Shown in pieces: positions 1 to 6,962 of a stretch of DNA of 37,910 nucleotides. The notes beneath the pieces are model-generated. The model worked only from the letters and a program-made list of their open reading frames with translations. It was not told where the DNA came from and did not search any database. Both the position numbers and the translations under genes were made by a program. Within the stretch, counting starts at the first letter, position 1. Each line of letters begins with the position of its first letter. Source of the stretch: Clostridia bacterium (GTDB taxonomy: Bacteria > Bacillota_A > Clostridia > Christensenellales > Aristaeellaceae); assembly GCA_017432405.1 (NCBI GenBank), contig JAFRJF010000316.1, positions 1 through 37,910 on the forward strand. Reading direction: 5' to 3'.

Positions 1-375
1 ATAGAGAAGCGTTCTTACCACTTCATAGGCGCCTGTTCCATCTGTCATCCCATGGAAAACATCGAGGATAATCCAGTTGTCCTGCCAGCAAAACGCAATC
101 ATGTGAAAATTGGAAGCCTCGGAGTTCAAAGCCACGCCATGGAGCGAATTTGTAATCACCACAGGCCGATAGTTTTCCACAAAATAGTATTGTCCGTCTT
201 TTTTCTGCAATTCCAAACAGAAATACGGGTATCTTTCCATGGTGATGTCCACGGCGTAGCGAAGAACGTCCGGGGCGATCAGATCCCGCATACGAATCCT
301 GATTCTGATTTCATTAGGACGCTCTTTGGTTGTCACATATAATGAGCGCAATTCCGAAAACAGCTTTTGTTCCAT
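1..375 (-). CDS. Condensation-domain-like acyltransferase, N-terminal part (runs off window)
   Basis: An open frame of 125 codons starts with ATG at 375 and continues past the left edge without a stop. A GGAGG ribosome binding site lies 5 bases before the ATG. Around residue 108 it reads FHGMTDG, which fits the HxxxDG core of the condensation/alcohol-acetyltransferase fold (canonical HHxxxDG, with the first His replaced by Phe). The upstream part (about residues 25-75, ending ERYPYFCLELQ...) matches the usual start of stand-alone condensation-like proteins (COG4908 type). Such enzymes transfer acyl groups or are poorly characterised. The C-terminal half, including the rest of the active-site tunnel, lies outside the window, so the substrate cannot be guessed. 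It follows the broken yciI at 22 bases on the same strand. Confidence 0.6.
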   Translation of the reverse strand, partial: MEQKLFSELRSLYVTTKERPNEIRIRIRMRDLIAPDVLRYAVDITMERYPYFCLELQKKDGQYYFVENYRPVVITNSLHGVALNSEASNFHMIAFCWQDNWIILDVFHGMTDGTGAYEVVRTLLY

Positions 376-397
376 TTGCACCTCCAAAAATCTCGAT

Positions 398-690
398 TTA
401 CGCCTTCTTCTCCCCGTTCACGAGAACGACGTTCATCGGCTCGACTTCAATCTTCTGCCAGACATTCTCAACCACATAAGGCTCAGATTCCAGATACTTG
501 TCCAGAGCAGCCCGGTTCTCAAACTCCATCACCAGCGCTGAGCCCTTCGTCTTGCCTTCTTCATCCAGCAGGCCACCGGCAACAATGATCTGTTTGCCGA
601 GGGCCTTCATGCCCTCCAGGTGGCTGGGACGGACCTCCATTCGCTTTTCAGCATACCTTCGCCGTCATAGGCCTTCATTAAGAATTACAT
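398..690 (-). pseudogene. yciI-like gene, broken by a stop at codon 2 and a frameshift
   Basis: The last 80 codons (640 to 398) encode a clear YciI/YCII-related domain: EVRPSHLEGM, then IVAGGLLDEEGK and EPMNVVLVNGEK. Family members are about 95-100 residues of a ferredoxin-like alpha/beta fold of unclear function. The missing N-terminus is present upstream, but damaged. An AGGAG site precedes ATG at 690, which is followed at once by TAA (687-685) and then codons for FLMKAYDGEGML. That frame joins the YciI frame only if one base is restored in the A-run at about 645-649, giving GEGMLEKRMEVR. So two lesions are visible, a nonsense codon and a -1 frameshift. A shortened product from ATG 640 is possible but has no ribosome binding site. 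A sequencing error could explain one lesion, less easily both. Confidence 0.7.
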
Positions 691-726
691 TGTGATCTCC
701 TTAGAATCATCTCGACAACCTGGGAA

Positions 727-1206
727 TCACAGTTCATGATAATAAGGACAGATATTTTCATAATGCCCATCCTTCATACGGAAGCCTCCGGGAATGGTGC
801 CGAGCTGCGTAAATCCTAAACGCTCATACAAGTGCCGCGCATGGATGTTGCTTTCCACGACAGCATTGAACTGAAGCACTCGAAAGCCCAACTCCCTCCC
901 TTTTTTCAAGCAGTCCTGAACCAGCTTTTCTCCAATGTGCCTGCCTCGTGCCTCCGAAGCCACCGCATAGCTGGCATTGCAAATGTGGCCACACCGACCC
1001 ACATTGTTGGGATGGAGAATGTAAAGTCCCAGGATTGTTCCATTCTCCTCAGCTACGCCCGTATAGCTTTGGGATGCAAAAAATGACCTGCCGGTCTCCA
1101 TGGTCAGGCAATCCTCCTGGGGAAACGCGATACCCTCCTCAACCACTTCATTCCATATCCGAATTATGGATGGCATATCGTTTTGAGTATACTCTCTTAT
1201 AATCAT
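727..1206 (-). CDS. GNAT family N-acetyltransferase
   Basis: A 159-residue single-domain GNAT protein, the usual length for the family. The acetyl-CoA site is visible as SEARGRHIGEKL (about residues 85-96, the R/QxxGxG/A motif A), followed by motif B near the C-terminus, NIHARHLYERLGF (about 120-132). The N-terminus (IREYTQNDMPSIIRIWNE) is the typical first strand and helix. It resembles phosphinothricin/amino-acid acetyltransferase-like members, but the acceptor cannot be told from sequence. The start ATG at 1206 has GAGGAG 8 bases upstream. It precedes the broken yciI on the same strand and may share its transcript. Confidence 0.85.
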   Translation of the reverse strand: MIIREYTQNDMPSIIRIWNEVVEEGIAFPQEDCLTMETGRSFFASQSYTGVAEENGTILGLYILHPNNVGRCGHICNASYAVASEARGRHIGEKLVQDCLKKGRELGFRVLQFNAVVESNIHARHLYERLGFTQLGTIPGGFRMKDGHYENICPYYHEL

Positions 1207-1236
1207 TGCAAAATCTCCTCATATTTTAAATGTCTA

Positions 1237-1407
1237 TCACCCTGTATAAGCGTCTTCCGCCGAATTGGAGAAGTCCTGCTTCGCCAGCCACTCGGCTTCT
1301 TCGTCATTCTCCGGAATATCGATGCGTTCGATCTTGAAGAAGACCGGCCTTGTGCCATCGTTGCAGCATGCGATCATTATGCGGTCGTCGTTCATCCAGC
1401 CCTTCAT
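1237..1407 (-). CDS. Possible small ORF, 56 codons, or gene remnant
   Basis: An ATG-to-TGA frame of 56 codons with a protein-like composition (DDRIMIACCNDGTRPVFF, then IDIPENDEEAEWLAKQDF). There is no convincing ribosome binding site, and stop codons sit just upstream in frame. It may be the C-terminal scrap of a larger lost gene or a tiny genuine gene. I do not recognise a family. It ends 31 bases before the GNAT start, on the same strand. Confidence 0.3.
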   Translation of the reverse strand: MKGWMNDDRIMIACCNDGTRPVFFKIERIDIPENDEEAEWLAKQDFSNSAEDAYTG

Positions 1408-1868
1408 GATTCATTATATGTGAATAACAGGAGAAAAGCAAGACAGGAAAAGCCCAGTTCTTCGCTTTCCTGGTCTTTGGAAAGTAATCTACTGGGCTTC
1501 CGTATCTCCTACACTCTAATCAGGGGTGAGGCTCATCACCGTATGATGCAGGTGAAGAATAATGCTGAATCAGTTTTCAAGAACGCAGCTACTATTGGGC
1601 AGACCTGCCATTGTGCGGCTGACCCATAGGCATATCTGATATGGCGGCATGGAAGACGTGTGGCACCGAGTTTGTGCAAATTGCGCCGACGACCGTGAAA
1701 AAAACTTTGACCGGATCCGGAAAAAATTCATTATTCATTGCAAAAAAAACGTACGTGAGGGGCTTTTGTTCGCCATCTTGTGCGTTTTGGTCGGATTCCC
1801 AAAATAACGCTTATTCTGGTTAATCTCCCAGCAACAAATAGACGAAAGATTTTTGTGGGCTTTCAACA
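1408..1868. other. Gene-poor stretch with one nested hairpin
   Basis: No frame here looks like a real protein on either strand. The only structure I see is a nested inverted repeat at 1450-1499. The outer arms are AAGCCCAGT/ACTGGGCTT and the inner arms CTTTCC/GGAAAG. On the minus strand it is followed by a short T-run, so it could be a terminator for something transcribed leftward from this gap. The base composition is clearly lower in GC than the flanks. Confidence 0.5.
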
Positions 1869-1906
1869 TATTTTAGGGCACTTCCTGCAGGAAGTGCCCT
1901 AAAATA
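1869..1906 (-). terminator. Perfect 38-bp palindromic terminator of the tRNA operon
   Basis: The segment is a perfect palindrome centred at 1887/1888. GGGCACTTCC pairs with GGAAGTGCCC, and both arms carry A/T tails (TTTT on each exit side). It begins four bases beyond the CCA end of tRNA-Lys, so it is the Rho-independent terminator of the minus-strand tRNA operon. By symmetry it would also stop rightward transcription. Confidence 0.85.
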
Positions 1907-1909
1907 ACA

Positions 1910-1985
1910 TGGTGACCCATCGGGGATTCGAACCCCGGACACCCTGATTAAAAGTCAGGTGCTCTACCGACTGAGCTAATGGGTC
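1910..1985 (-). tRNA. tRNA-Lys (anticodon TTT)
   Basis: Read on the minus strand, the acceptor arms GACCCAT/ATGGGTC pair fully. The anticodon arm CCTGA-CTTTTAA-TCAGG gives TTT, and the T arm carries GGTTCGAAT. The discriminator is A and CCA is encoded. It is the last tRNA of the operon. Confidence 0.97.
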
Positions 1986-1989
1986 GCAG

Positions 1990-2064
1990 TGGCTGGGGCG
2001 GCAGGGGTCGAACCTGCGAATGCGGGAGTCAAAGTCCCGTGCCTTACCGCTTGGCTACGCCCCA
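1990..2064 (-). tRNA. tRNA-Gln (anticodon TTG)
   Basis: The acceptor arms TGGGGCG/CGCCCCA pair and the U1-A72 start is typical of tRNA-Gln. The anticodon arm CGGGA-CTTTGAC-TCCCG gives TTG. The discriminator is G and CCA is encoded. Only four bases separate it from tRNA-Lys. Confidence 0.97.
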
Positions 2065-2091
2065 TCAGAGCGCCGCACCAATTCAAAAAAA

Positions 2092-2169
2092 TGGGGTGAG
2101 TAGTGGGGCTCGAACCCACGACCTCCAGGGCCACAACCTGGCACTCTAACCAACTGAGCTATACCCACC
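2092..2169 (-). tRNA. tRNA-His (anticodon GTG)
   Basis: The acceptor stem GTGGGTA/TACTCAC pairs with one G-U. The extra G at -1 faces the C73 discriminator, the identity element of tRNA-His. The anticodon loop TTGTGGC within CCAGG/CCTGG gives GTG. CCA is encoded. Confidence 0.97.
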
Positions 2170-2174
2170 ATAAC

Positions 2175-2251
<77 letters not shown>

Positions 2252-2295
2252 AACCTCAGACGCAAGCAGGAGGAGCATCCCGCTGACAATTTAAG

Positions 2296-2324
2296 ATTAT
2301 ACCATCATTCGATGGATTTGTCTA
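2296..2324 (-). promoter_or_regulatory. Sigma-A promoter of the tRNA operon
   Basis: On the minus strand, TAGACA (2324-2319) and a perfect TATAAT (2301-2296) are separated by exactly 17 bp. They lie about 45 bp before tRNA-Arg. Confidence 0.8.
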
Positions 2325-2402
2325 TAGCGCAATGGCAATAAACCAACATTTTACCTTTGTTCGCGCACTGCACAGCAGCAAAATGTCCACTCACCAGATT
2401 AA

Positions 2403-2762
2403 TTATTGCGTCGCGGTCATCAGCTTCTGCCTGAGTTCGTCCGCAAGCTTGTACCAGTGCTGCACCGTGTTTTCCAGAAAGAAGTAGTGGGCAAAGTAGA
2501 AGGCCAGCAGCACCGCCAATGCCAGCATGACGATCGCGGCCAGGGGGTTGGTCTCCGGGTGAAGCACCGCCATATCGACAGTGAACAGCTCGGCAACGGC
2601 CGTCATCACCAGCACGATAAGGTGCACCAGCCGTTCGTGCTGCAGCCAGCGCAGCTTTTCAAGGTGCAGCGCCATCACCTCCCGGGATGGGGGAACGGAC
2701 GCCAGCATGGCCTCGTGCGCCCGACAGTACCGCTTCATATTGATGCCGAATTTATCCTGCAC
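2403..2762 (-). CDS. Small two-helix membrane protein, unknown function
   Basis: A 119-residue protein with a charged N-terminal half (HLEKLRWLQHERLVH, about residues 33-47) followed by two hydrophobic segments, about residues 48-62 and 74-94. It ends in a short charged tail. No catalytic motif is visible. Homologues of this look (a WLQHERLVHLIV stretch before the first helix) occur as hypothetical proteins in Clostridia, and I cannot give a function. The chosen start is GTG at 2762. A weak AAGGCGG lies about 12 bases upstream, and ATG at residue 9 is an alternative without a better site. It lies 98 bases downstream of the sugar ATPase on the same strand, separated from it by a GC-rich hairpin. 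Confidence 0.7.
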   Translation of the reverse strand: MQDKFGINMKRYCRAHEAMLASVPPSREVMALHLEKLRWLQHERLVHLIVLVMTAVAELFTVDMAVLHPETNPLAAIVMLALAVLLAFYFAHYFFLENTVQHWYKLADELRQKLMTATQ

Positions 2763-2811
2763 GGTCGATCACCGCCTTCTGGAACCTTCTCGTCAAACCT
2801 GCGTACGATTA

Positions 2812-2839
2812 CGCCCCTTCCCGACGTGGGGAAGGGGCG
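2812..2839 (-). terminator. GC-rich hairpin after the sugar ATPase gene
   Basis: An 11-bp perfect stem (CGCCCCTTCCC / GGGAAGGGGCG) with a 6-base loop lies 21 bases after the ABC ATPase stop. It has no T-run on the minus strand, so termination may be partial. It may instead mark an mRNA processing point between the two genes. Confidence 0.45.
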
Positions 2840-2860
2840 ATGTATGAACAAATTTGAGGA

Positions 2861-3982
2861 TCAGTCGCGGGACAGGATGGTCTTTTCGGTCTCCACATCG
2901 AAGAAGTGGAGGCGGTTCACATCGAAGCCCACCTTGATCTTGTCGCCGCCACGGGAGGTGGTGCGGGGATCGACGCGGGCGATGAAGTTCTCGTCCTTGC
3001 CGCTGGTGGTCATATAGAGGTAGGTCTCAGAGCCCATCAGCTCGATGATCTCGACGTCGACGTCGATGCAGGCGTCGGGATAGGTGGAGGTGAACACCGG
3101 GTCGTCAGAGATGTTCTCGGGACGAATGCCCATGTAGACTTCCTTGCCGATGTAGTCGCCGGTCATGCGCTGGACCTTGCCGTCGGGCACCTTGATGGAG
3201 TTGGTGCCGAAGGTGGCATAGACGCCGTCACCTCGCTTCTCCAGCTTCACGCGGAAGATGTTCATCTGGGGCATGCCGATGAAGCCGGCGACGAACAGGT
3301 TGGCGGGATAGTCGTACAGGTTCTGGGGGCTGTCCACCTGCTGGATGAAGCCGTCCTTCATGACCACGATGCGGGAGCCCATCGTCATGGCCTCGGTCTG
3401 GTCGTGGGTAACATAGATGAAGGTGGTCTGCAGGCGCTTGTGCAGCTTGGTGATCTCGGAACGCATCTGCACGCGCAGCTTGGCGTCCAGGTTGGACAGA
3501 GGCTCGTCCATCAGGAAGACCTTGGGTTCACGGACGATGGCGCGGCCCAGGGCGACACGCTGGCGCTGACCACCGGACAGAGCGGCGGGCTTGCGGTTCA
3601 GCAGGGCCTCGATGCCCAGGATGGAGGCAGCTTCCTTGACACGGCGGTCGATATCGGCCTTTGGCATCTTGCGCAGCTTCAGGCCGAAGGCCATGTTGTT
3701 GTAAACCGTCATATGGGGGTACAGGGCGTAGCTCTGGAAAACCATCGCGATATCGCGATCCTTCGGGGGAATGTGGTTTACCAGCTTGTCGTCGATATAC
3801 AACTCACCCTTTGAAATATCCTCCAGACCGGCGACCATGCGCAGGGTGGTGGATTTGCCGCAGCCGGAAGGCCCGACCAGGATTATAAACTCTTTATCTT
3901 CGATTTCCAGGTTGAAATCGCTCACCGCGACGACATCACCGGCATAGATTTTATAAATGCCGCGAAGGGACAAACTGGCCAT
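2861..3982 (-). CDS. ugpC: Sugar ABC transporter ATP-binding protein, MsmX/UgpC type
   Basis: A 373-residue ATPase that powers carbohydrate import. The nucleotide domain shows Walker A GPSGCGKST (about 37-45), the Q-loop FQSYALYPHMTV (about 82-93), the signature LSGGQRQRVALGRA (about 134-147), Walker B VFLMDEPLSNLDA (about 154-166) and the switch His in THDQTEAM. The C-terminal third is the OB-fold regulatory domain of the MalK/UgpC/MsmX group. No permease or binding protein is nearby. In B. subtilis such an orphan ATPase (MsmX) is shared by several sugar importers, and I infer the same here. The start is ATG 3982, with GAGGAGG 9 bases upstream. The name ugpC follows the common annotation of the family, and msmX would describe the role better. 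Confidence 0.93.
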   Translation of the reverse strand: MASLSLRGIYKIYAGDVVAVSDFNLEIEDKEFIILVGPSGCGKSTTLRMVAGLEDISKGELYIDDKLVNHIPPKDRDIAMVFQSYALYPHMTVYNNMAFGLKLRKMPKADIDRRVKEAASILGIEALLNRKPAALSGGQRQRVALGRAIVREPKVFLMDEPLSNLDAKLRVQMRSEITKLHKRLQTTFIYVTHDQTEAMTMGSRIVVMKDGFIQQVDSPQNLYDYPANLFVAGFIGMPQMNIFRVKLEKRGDGVYATFGTNSIKVPDGKVQRMTGDYIGKEVYMGIRPENISDDPVFTSTYPDACIDVDVEIIELMGSETYLYMTTSGKDENFIARVDPRTTSRGGDKIKVGFDVNRLHFFDVETEKTILSRD

Positions 3983-4018
3983 ATGGAACTACCTCCTCAA
4001 ATAAAATTCCGTATTTAT

Positions 4019-4024
4019 ATTATA
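4019..4024 (-). promoter_or_regulatory. -10 box upstream of the sugar ATPase
   Basis: A perfect TATAAT on the minus strand lies 36 bases before the start codon. No good -35 hexamer is seen at 17 bp, so the promoter may rely on an activator. Confidence 0.45.
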
Positions 4025-4142
4025 TCAGGATATGATCAAAAAGTGTATGGGGCGATTTCACAAAAAGAAGGCAAATCATTGTACCATCCTGTCAGGCATC
4101 CCAAAAAGTGACGCGATTGTTATGGCAAATTGACAATACGTT

Positions 4143-4187
4143 GGAAAAGAACCGGTTATTCCATACCCAAATAGGGCGGAATAGCGG
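4143..4187 (-). terminator. Probable terminator of the ecf-truA-ybaK-HAD operon
   Basis: On the minus strand, TATTCC-GCCC pairs with GGGT-GGAATA. The interrupted stem sits 23 bases past the HAD gene stop and is followed by TTCTTTTCC. The stem is imperfect. Confidence 0.4.
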
Positions 4188-4209
4188 CGGTGTTTAACGT
4201 GATATTAAT

Positions 4210-4878
4210 TTATTGATCCTCCAAGAAGCGTTCAAAGTCGAAAAAATCCTGGATATGCGCGACAATCCCGGGTATATGGGCCAGAACCTTGGGCGAAACC
4301 GTCTGGCCGATGACGATGACCCCACCGACGCCCGCGCCTGTCGCGGACTGAATGCCGGGAAGGGAGTCCTCGACGACAAGGGTATCCTCGGGACGGAAGC
4401 CGAGGCACTGCATCGCCGTCCGATAGATCGCCGGGTCGGGCTTACCCGGAAACTCGCCGGTCATGTAGAAGATGTGCCTGTCGTCAAACCAGCGCCTCAG
4501 GCCCAGGTCTTCCATATAGAAATCCACATTGGCACGGATCGACGCCGTGGCCACGCAGCAGGGTACCCGCCTGGTCCTGAGCATGTCGAGCATCTCCACG
4601 ACGCCGGGCGCCAGCGCCTGCCTGGCGGGGTCCGCCAGCACGATCGCCCGGTAGATGCGCTCCTTCTCCTCGGAGAGGGCGTTGATCGCCTCTTCAGACG
4701 GGCCTTCTCCAAAGAAGCGGCGCAATATGACGTCGTTGCCCGGCCCGTTCATCTTCTGCCGGAAGTCGTCGTCGCTGATAGCGATGCCGTGCGCCGCCAT
4801 GAACTGCGTCCATGCCAGGCGGTGATATTCCGTGTCGCGAAACAGCGTGCCGTTGAAGTCGAATATAAAGCTTCGCAT
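4210..4878 (-). CDS. HAD family phosphatase (beta-phosphoglucomutase-like) with DFNGT motif
   Basis: A 222-residue HAD hydrolase of the class with an alpha-helical cap after motif I. Motif I is FDFNGT (D7, N9), motif II is the Thr/Ser of VATAS (about 111-115), motif III is K146 of GKPDPAIY, and motif IV is VVEDSLPGI (about 167-175). In most HAD phosphatases the second Asp of DxD is the acid/base. Here it is Asn (N9), a variant seen in a subgroup of Firmicutes sugar-phosphatase-like proteins, so phosphatase or mutase activity should not be assumed. The substrate is unknown. The ATG lies 4 bases after the ybaK stop, with AAGAGG upstream, so it is the last gene of the operon. Confidence 0.85.
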   Translation of the reverse strand: MRSFIFDFNGTLFRDTEYHRLAWTQFMAAHGIAISDDDFRQKMNGPGNDVILRRFFGEGPSEEAINALSEEKERIYRAIVLADPARQALAPGVVEMLDMLRTRRVPCCVATASIRANVDFYMEDLGLRRWFDDRHIFYMTGEFPGKPDPAIYRTAMQCLGFRPEDTLVVEDSLPGIQSATGAGVGGVIVIGQTVSPKVLAHIPGIVAHIQDFFDFERFLEDQ

Positions 4879-4882
4879 GCGC

Positions 4883-5356
4883 TCACCTCTTGGTCAGGTC
4901 CGCAAAGGTCGCTTCGGTATAGGCCCGCAGGTCCTCCGGATTGATGATGAGCTGTTGGCCGCGCAGGCCCGCGCTGACATAGATGCGGTCAAACAGCGTG
5001 GCGATCTCGTCGATATAGGTCGGGTATTTCTTCTTCATGCCGATGGGGGAGCAGCCGCCGCGCACATAGCCGGTCAGGCCCAGAAGCTCCCTGACATGGA
5101 TCATTTCCACCTTTTTGTCGCCCATGGCAGCGGCGCACTTTTTCAGGTCCAGCTCCTCGGCCACGGGGATGACGAACACGCACAGGCCCCTGCGCTCGCC
5201 GCGAACCACCAGCGTCTTGAAGACGCAGTCCGCGTCGACCCCCATCATGGCGGCGGCGTGGACGCCGCTCAGGTCGCTCTCATCCACCGGATATTCGGCG
5301 GTTTCAAATCGTATTCCCGCCTGGGTGAGCAGGCGCATGGCGTTGGTCACGGTCAT
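4883..5356 (-). CDS. ybaK: Cys-tRNA(Pro) deacylase, YbaK/EbsC family
   Basis: A 157-residue protein of the YbaK/ProX editing superfamily. It hydrolyses mischarged Cys-tRNA(Pro) in trans. The family marks are visible: VFKTLVVRG (about 45-53, with the conserved Lys), FVIPVAEELDLKKCAAAMGDK (about 61-81) and the GCSPIGMKKKYPTYID segment (about 111-126). A frame exists further upstream, but the true start is ATG 5356. It has AAGGAGG 7 bases upstream and overlaps the truA stop as ATGA, and homology begins there. Translation is therefore coupled to truA. Confidence 0.9.
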   Translation of the reverse strand: MTVTNAMRLLTQAGIRFETAEYPVDESDLSGVHAAAMMGVDADCVFKTLVVRGERRGLCVFVIPVAEELDLKKCAAAMGDKKVEMIHVRELLGLTGYVRGGCSPIGMKKKYPTYIDEIATLFDRIYVSAGLRGQQLIINPEDLRAYTEATFADLTKR

Positions 5357-6138
5357 GGCATAGCCTCCTTGGGCGGCACGGGTATGCCGCAGGTGTCGGG
5401 CAAGGTGTAGAAGACCTCCATAAGCGTAAGCCCGTGGGCGGGGGCGGTGACGCCGAGATCCAGTCGGTTCCCGGTGTCTATGGCCCGCGCCAGCGCACCG
5501 CTTTCCAGCTTTCCGGAGCCGATGTCCCTCAAAGTGCCGGCGATGATGCGGACCATGTTGTACAGAAAGCCGTTGCCCTCGACGATGAGCATGACGTCGT
5601 TGCCGTCGCGGGCGATGTCGGCGCGCCACAGGGTGCGCACGGTATCCCTGACCACGGAGCCACTGGCGGCGAAGGCCGCGAAATCGTGGGTGCCCAGCAG
5701 CGCCCGGGCTTCCTGGCGCATGCGTTCATCGTCCAGCGGATAGATGCTGTGGGCGTGGGTCAGCCGATTCAGCGCGCCGGCGTGGGGGGCGTCATAGAAC
5801 AGGTAGCGATAGCGCTTGCCCCGGGCGGAAAAGCGGGCGTGAAAGCCCTCCGGCGCGTCCTGGGAGCGGCGGACGCGGATGTCCGGCGGCAGCATGGTGT
5901 TGACGGCGTAGCTGAACTTCTCGCCGGGAATGCGGCTGTCGGTGTCGAAGTGGGCGCACTGCCCAAGGGCGTGAACCCCCGCGTCAGTGCGGCTCGCGCC
6001 GTGAAGCACGACGCGCTCGCCCGTCAGACGGGCAAGCGCCTCTTCGATGACCTGCTGCACGGCAAGGGCGTTGCTCTGGCGCTGCCAGCCCGCATAGTTC
6101 GTGCCGTCGTATTCTACGGTCAGCTGGATCCTGCGCAT
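5353..6138 (-). CDS. truA: tRNA pseudouridine(38-40) synthase TruA
   Basis: A 261-residue enzyme that isomerises U38-U40 in the anticodon arm of many tRNAs. The N-terminus RIQLTVEYDGTNYAGWQRQ is the family opening. The catalytic Asp lies in GASRTDAGVHA (about 48-58). GNGFLYNMVRIIAGTL near residue 200 is the conserved C-terminal active-site segment. The start is ATG 6138, 8 bases after the ecfT stop, with a modest AGGTGTGAG site. The truA position right after ecfT is the standard Firmicutes order, where it normally sits between rplQ-ecfAAT and rplM-rpsI. The ribosomal genes are not present here. Confidence 0.95.
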   Translation of the reverse strand: MRRIQLTVEYDGTNYAGWQRQSNALAVQQVIEEALARLTGERVVLHGASRTDAGVHALGQCAHFDTDSRIPGEKFSYAVNTMLPPDIRVRRSQDAPEGFHARFSARGKRYRYLFYDAPHAGALNRLTHAHSIYPLDDERMRQEARALLGTHDFAAFAASGSVVRDTVRTLWRADIARDGNDVMLIVEGNGFLYNMVRIIAGTLRDIGSGKLESGALARAIDTGNRLDLGVTAPAHGLTLMEVFYTLPDTCGIPVPPKEAMP

Positions 6139-6146
6139 GCTCACAC

Positions 6147-6956
6147 CTAAAAGAGGTTCAATTTGTTCAGCGCGATGACCCCGGCCAGGAGCAGCAGCAC
6201 TGCCAGCGCGGCGATGGCGTCGATGGCACCGAACTTCAACTGCTTCATGCGGGTGCGGCCCGCGCCGCCCCGATAGCAACGGGCGTCCATCGCCAGGGCC
6301 AGGTCCTCGGCCCGCCGGAACGCGCCTACGAACAGCGGCACCAGCAGCGGCACCATGGCCCTGGCCCGCTGGATCAGGTTGCCGGTTTCAAAGTTCGCGC
6401 CGCGGGCCTTCTGGGCCTTCATGATCTTGTCCGCCTCGTCCATCAGCGTGGGGATGAACCGCAGGGCGATGGACATCATCATGGCGATCTCATGGGCAGG
6501 GAAGTGGATGACCTCCAGCGGCCTGAACAGCGATTCCAGCCCGTCCGTCAGCGCGATGGGCGAGGTGGTCAGCGTCAACAGCTGGCTGCTGACCACCAGT
6601 AGGATCAGGCGCACCGCCATGAAGGAAGCCATGCGCAGGCCCTGGTCGGTGATGCGGATAAAGCCCCAGTGCACAAGCTCCTTGCCCTCGGTCTGGAAGA
6701 GCAGGTTCAGCACGAAGGTGAATATGATGATGAACATGATCGGCTTCAGGCCGCGCACCAGGAACTTCAGGTGGATGCCCGTGGATAACGCGCAGGCGAC
6801 GACGAAGGCGGCGATTAGCATAAAGCCCGAAAAGCCTTGCGCCACGAACACGATGGCGATCAGGGCGACGGTCGCCAGCAGCTTTGTGCGCGGGTCGAGC
6901 CGGTGGATGAAGGAATCGCCGGGGAAATACTGGCCCAGCGTGATGTTTTTCAGCAT
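6147..6956 (-). CDS. ecfT: Energy-coupling factor transporter transmembrane protein EcfT
   Basis: A 269-residue integral membrane scaffold of the ECF vitamin importer. It joins the EcfA1/EcfA2 ATPases to interchangeable substrate-binding S components (for riboflavin, biotin, folate and similar). Hydrophobic segments lie at about 27-58, 70-88, 107-130 and 243-263. The two coupling-helix motifs are visible as KARGANF (about 183-189) and MDARCYRGG (about 222-230). The N-terminal SFIHRLDPRTKL is a family hallmark. The start is ATG 6956, 6 bases after ecfA2, with GGAGG further upstream inside the ecfA2 end. No S component is encoded in this window, so it probably serves several elsewhere in the genome. 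Confidence 0.95.
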   Translation of the reverse strand: MLKNITLGQYFPGDSFIHRLDPRTKLLATVALIAIVFVAQGFSGFMLIAAFVVACALSTGIHLKFLVRGLKPIMFIIIFTFVLNLLFQTEGKELVHWGFIRITDQGLRMASFMAVRLILLVVSSQLLTLTTSPIALTDGLESLFRPLEVIHFPAHEIAMMMSIALRFIPTLMDEADKIMKAQKARGANFETGNLIQRARAMVPLLVPLFVGAFRRAEDLALAMDARCYRGGAGRTRMKQLKFGAIDAIAALAVLLLLAGVIALNKLNLF

Positions 6957-6962
6957 TTGGCG

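Noticed and set aside
92..1206. Biosynthetic gene cluster anchored by the condensation-like gene
   Set aside because: There is no adenylation, carrier or thioesterase domain in view. The visible neighbours are only a GNAT gene and a broken yciI.
1183..1629. A 148-codon plus-strand frame
   Set aside because: It runs antisense through the 56-codon frame and the nested hairpin, has no ribosome site and shows no protein-like motif.
4040..4075. A cre (CcpA) site before the sugar ATPase
   Set aside because: TGAAATCG on the minus strand matches the first half of the consensus, but the second half fails at the conserved positions.
3983..4209. Riboswitch or T-box upstream of the sugar ATPase
   Set aside because: I see no conserved T-box or riboswitch core, only a -10 box and a probable terminator of the neighbouring operon.
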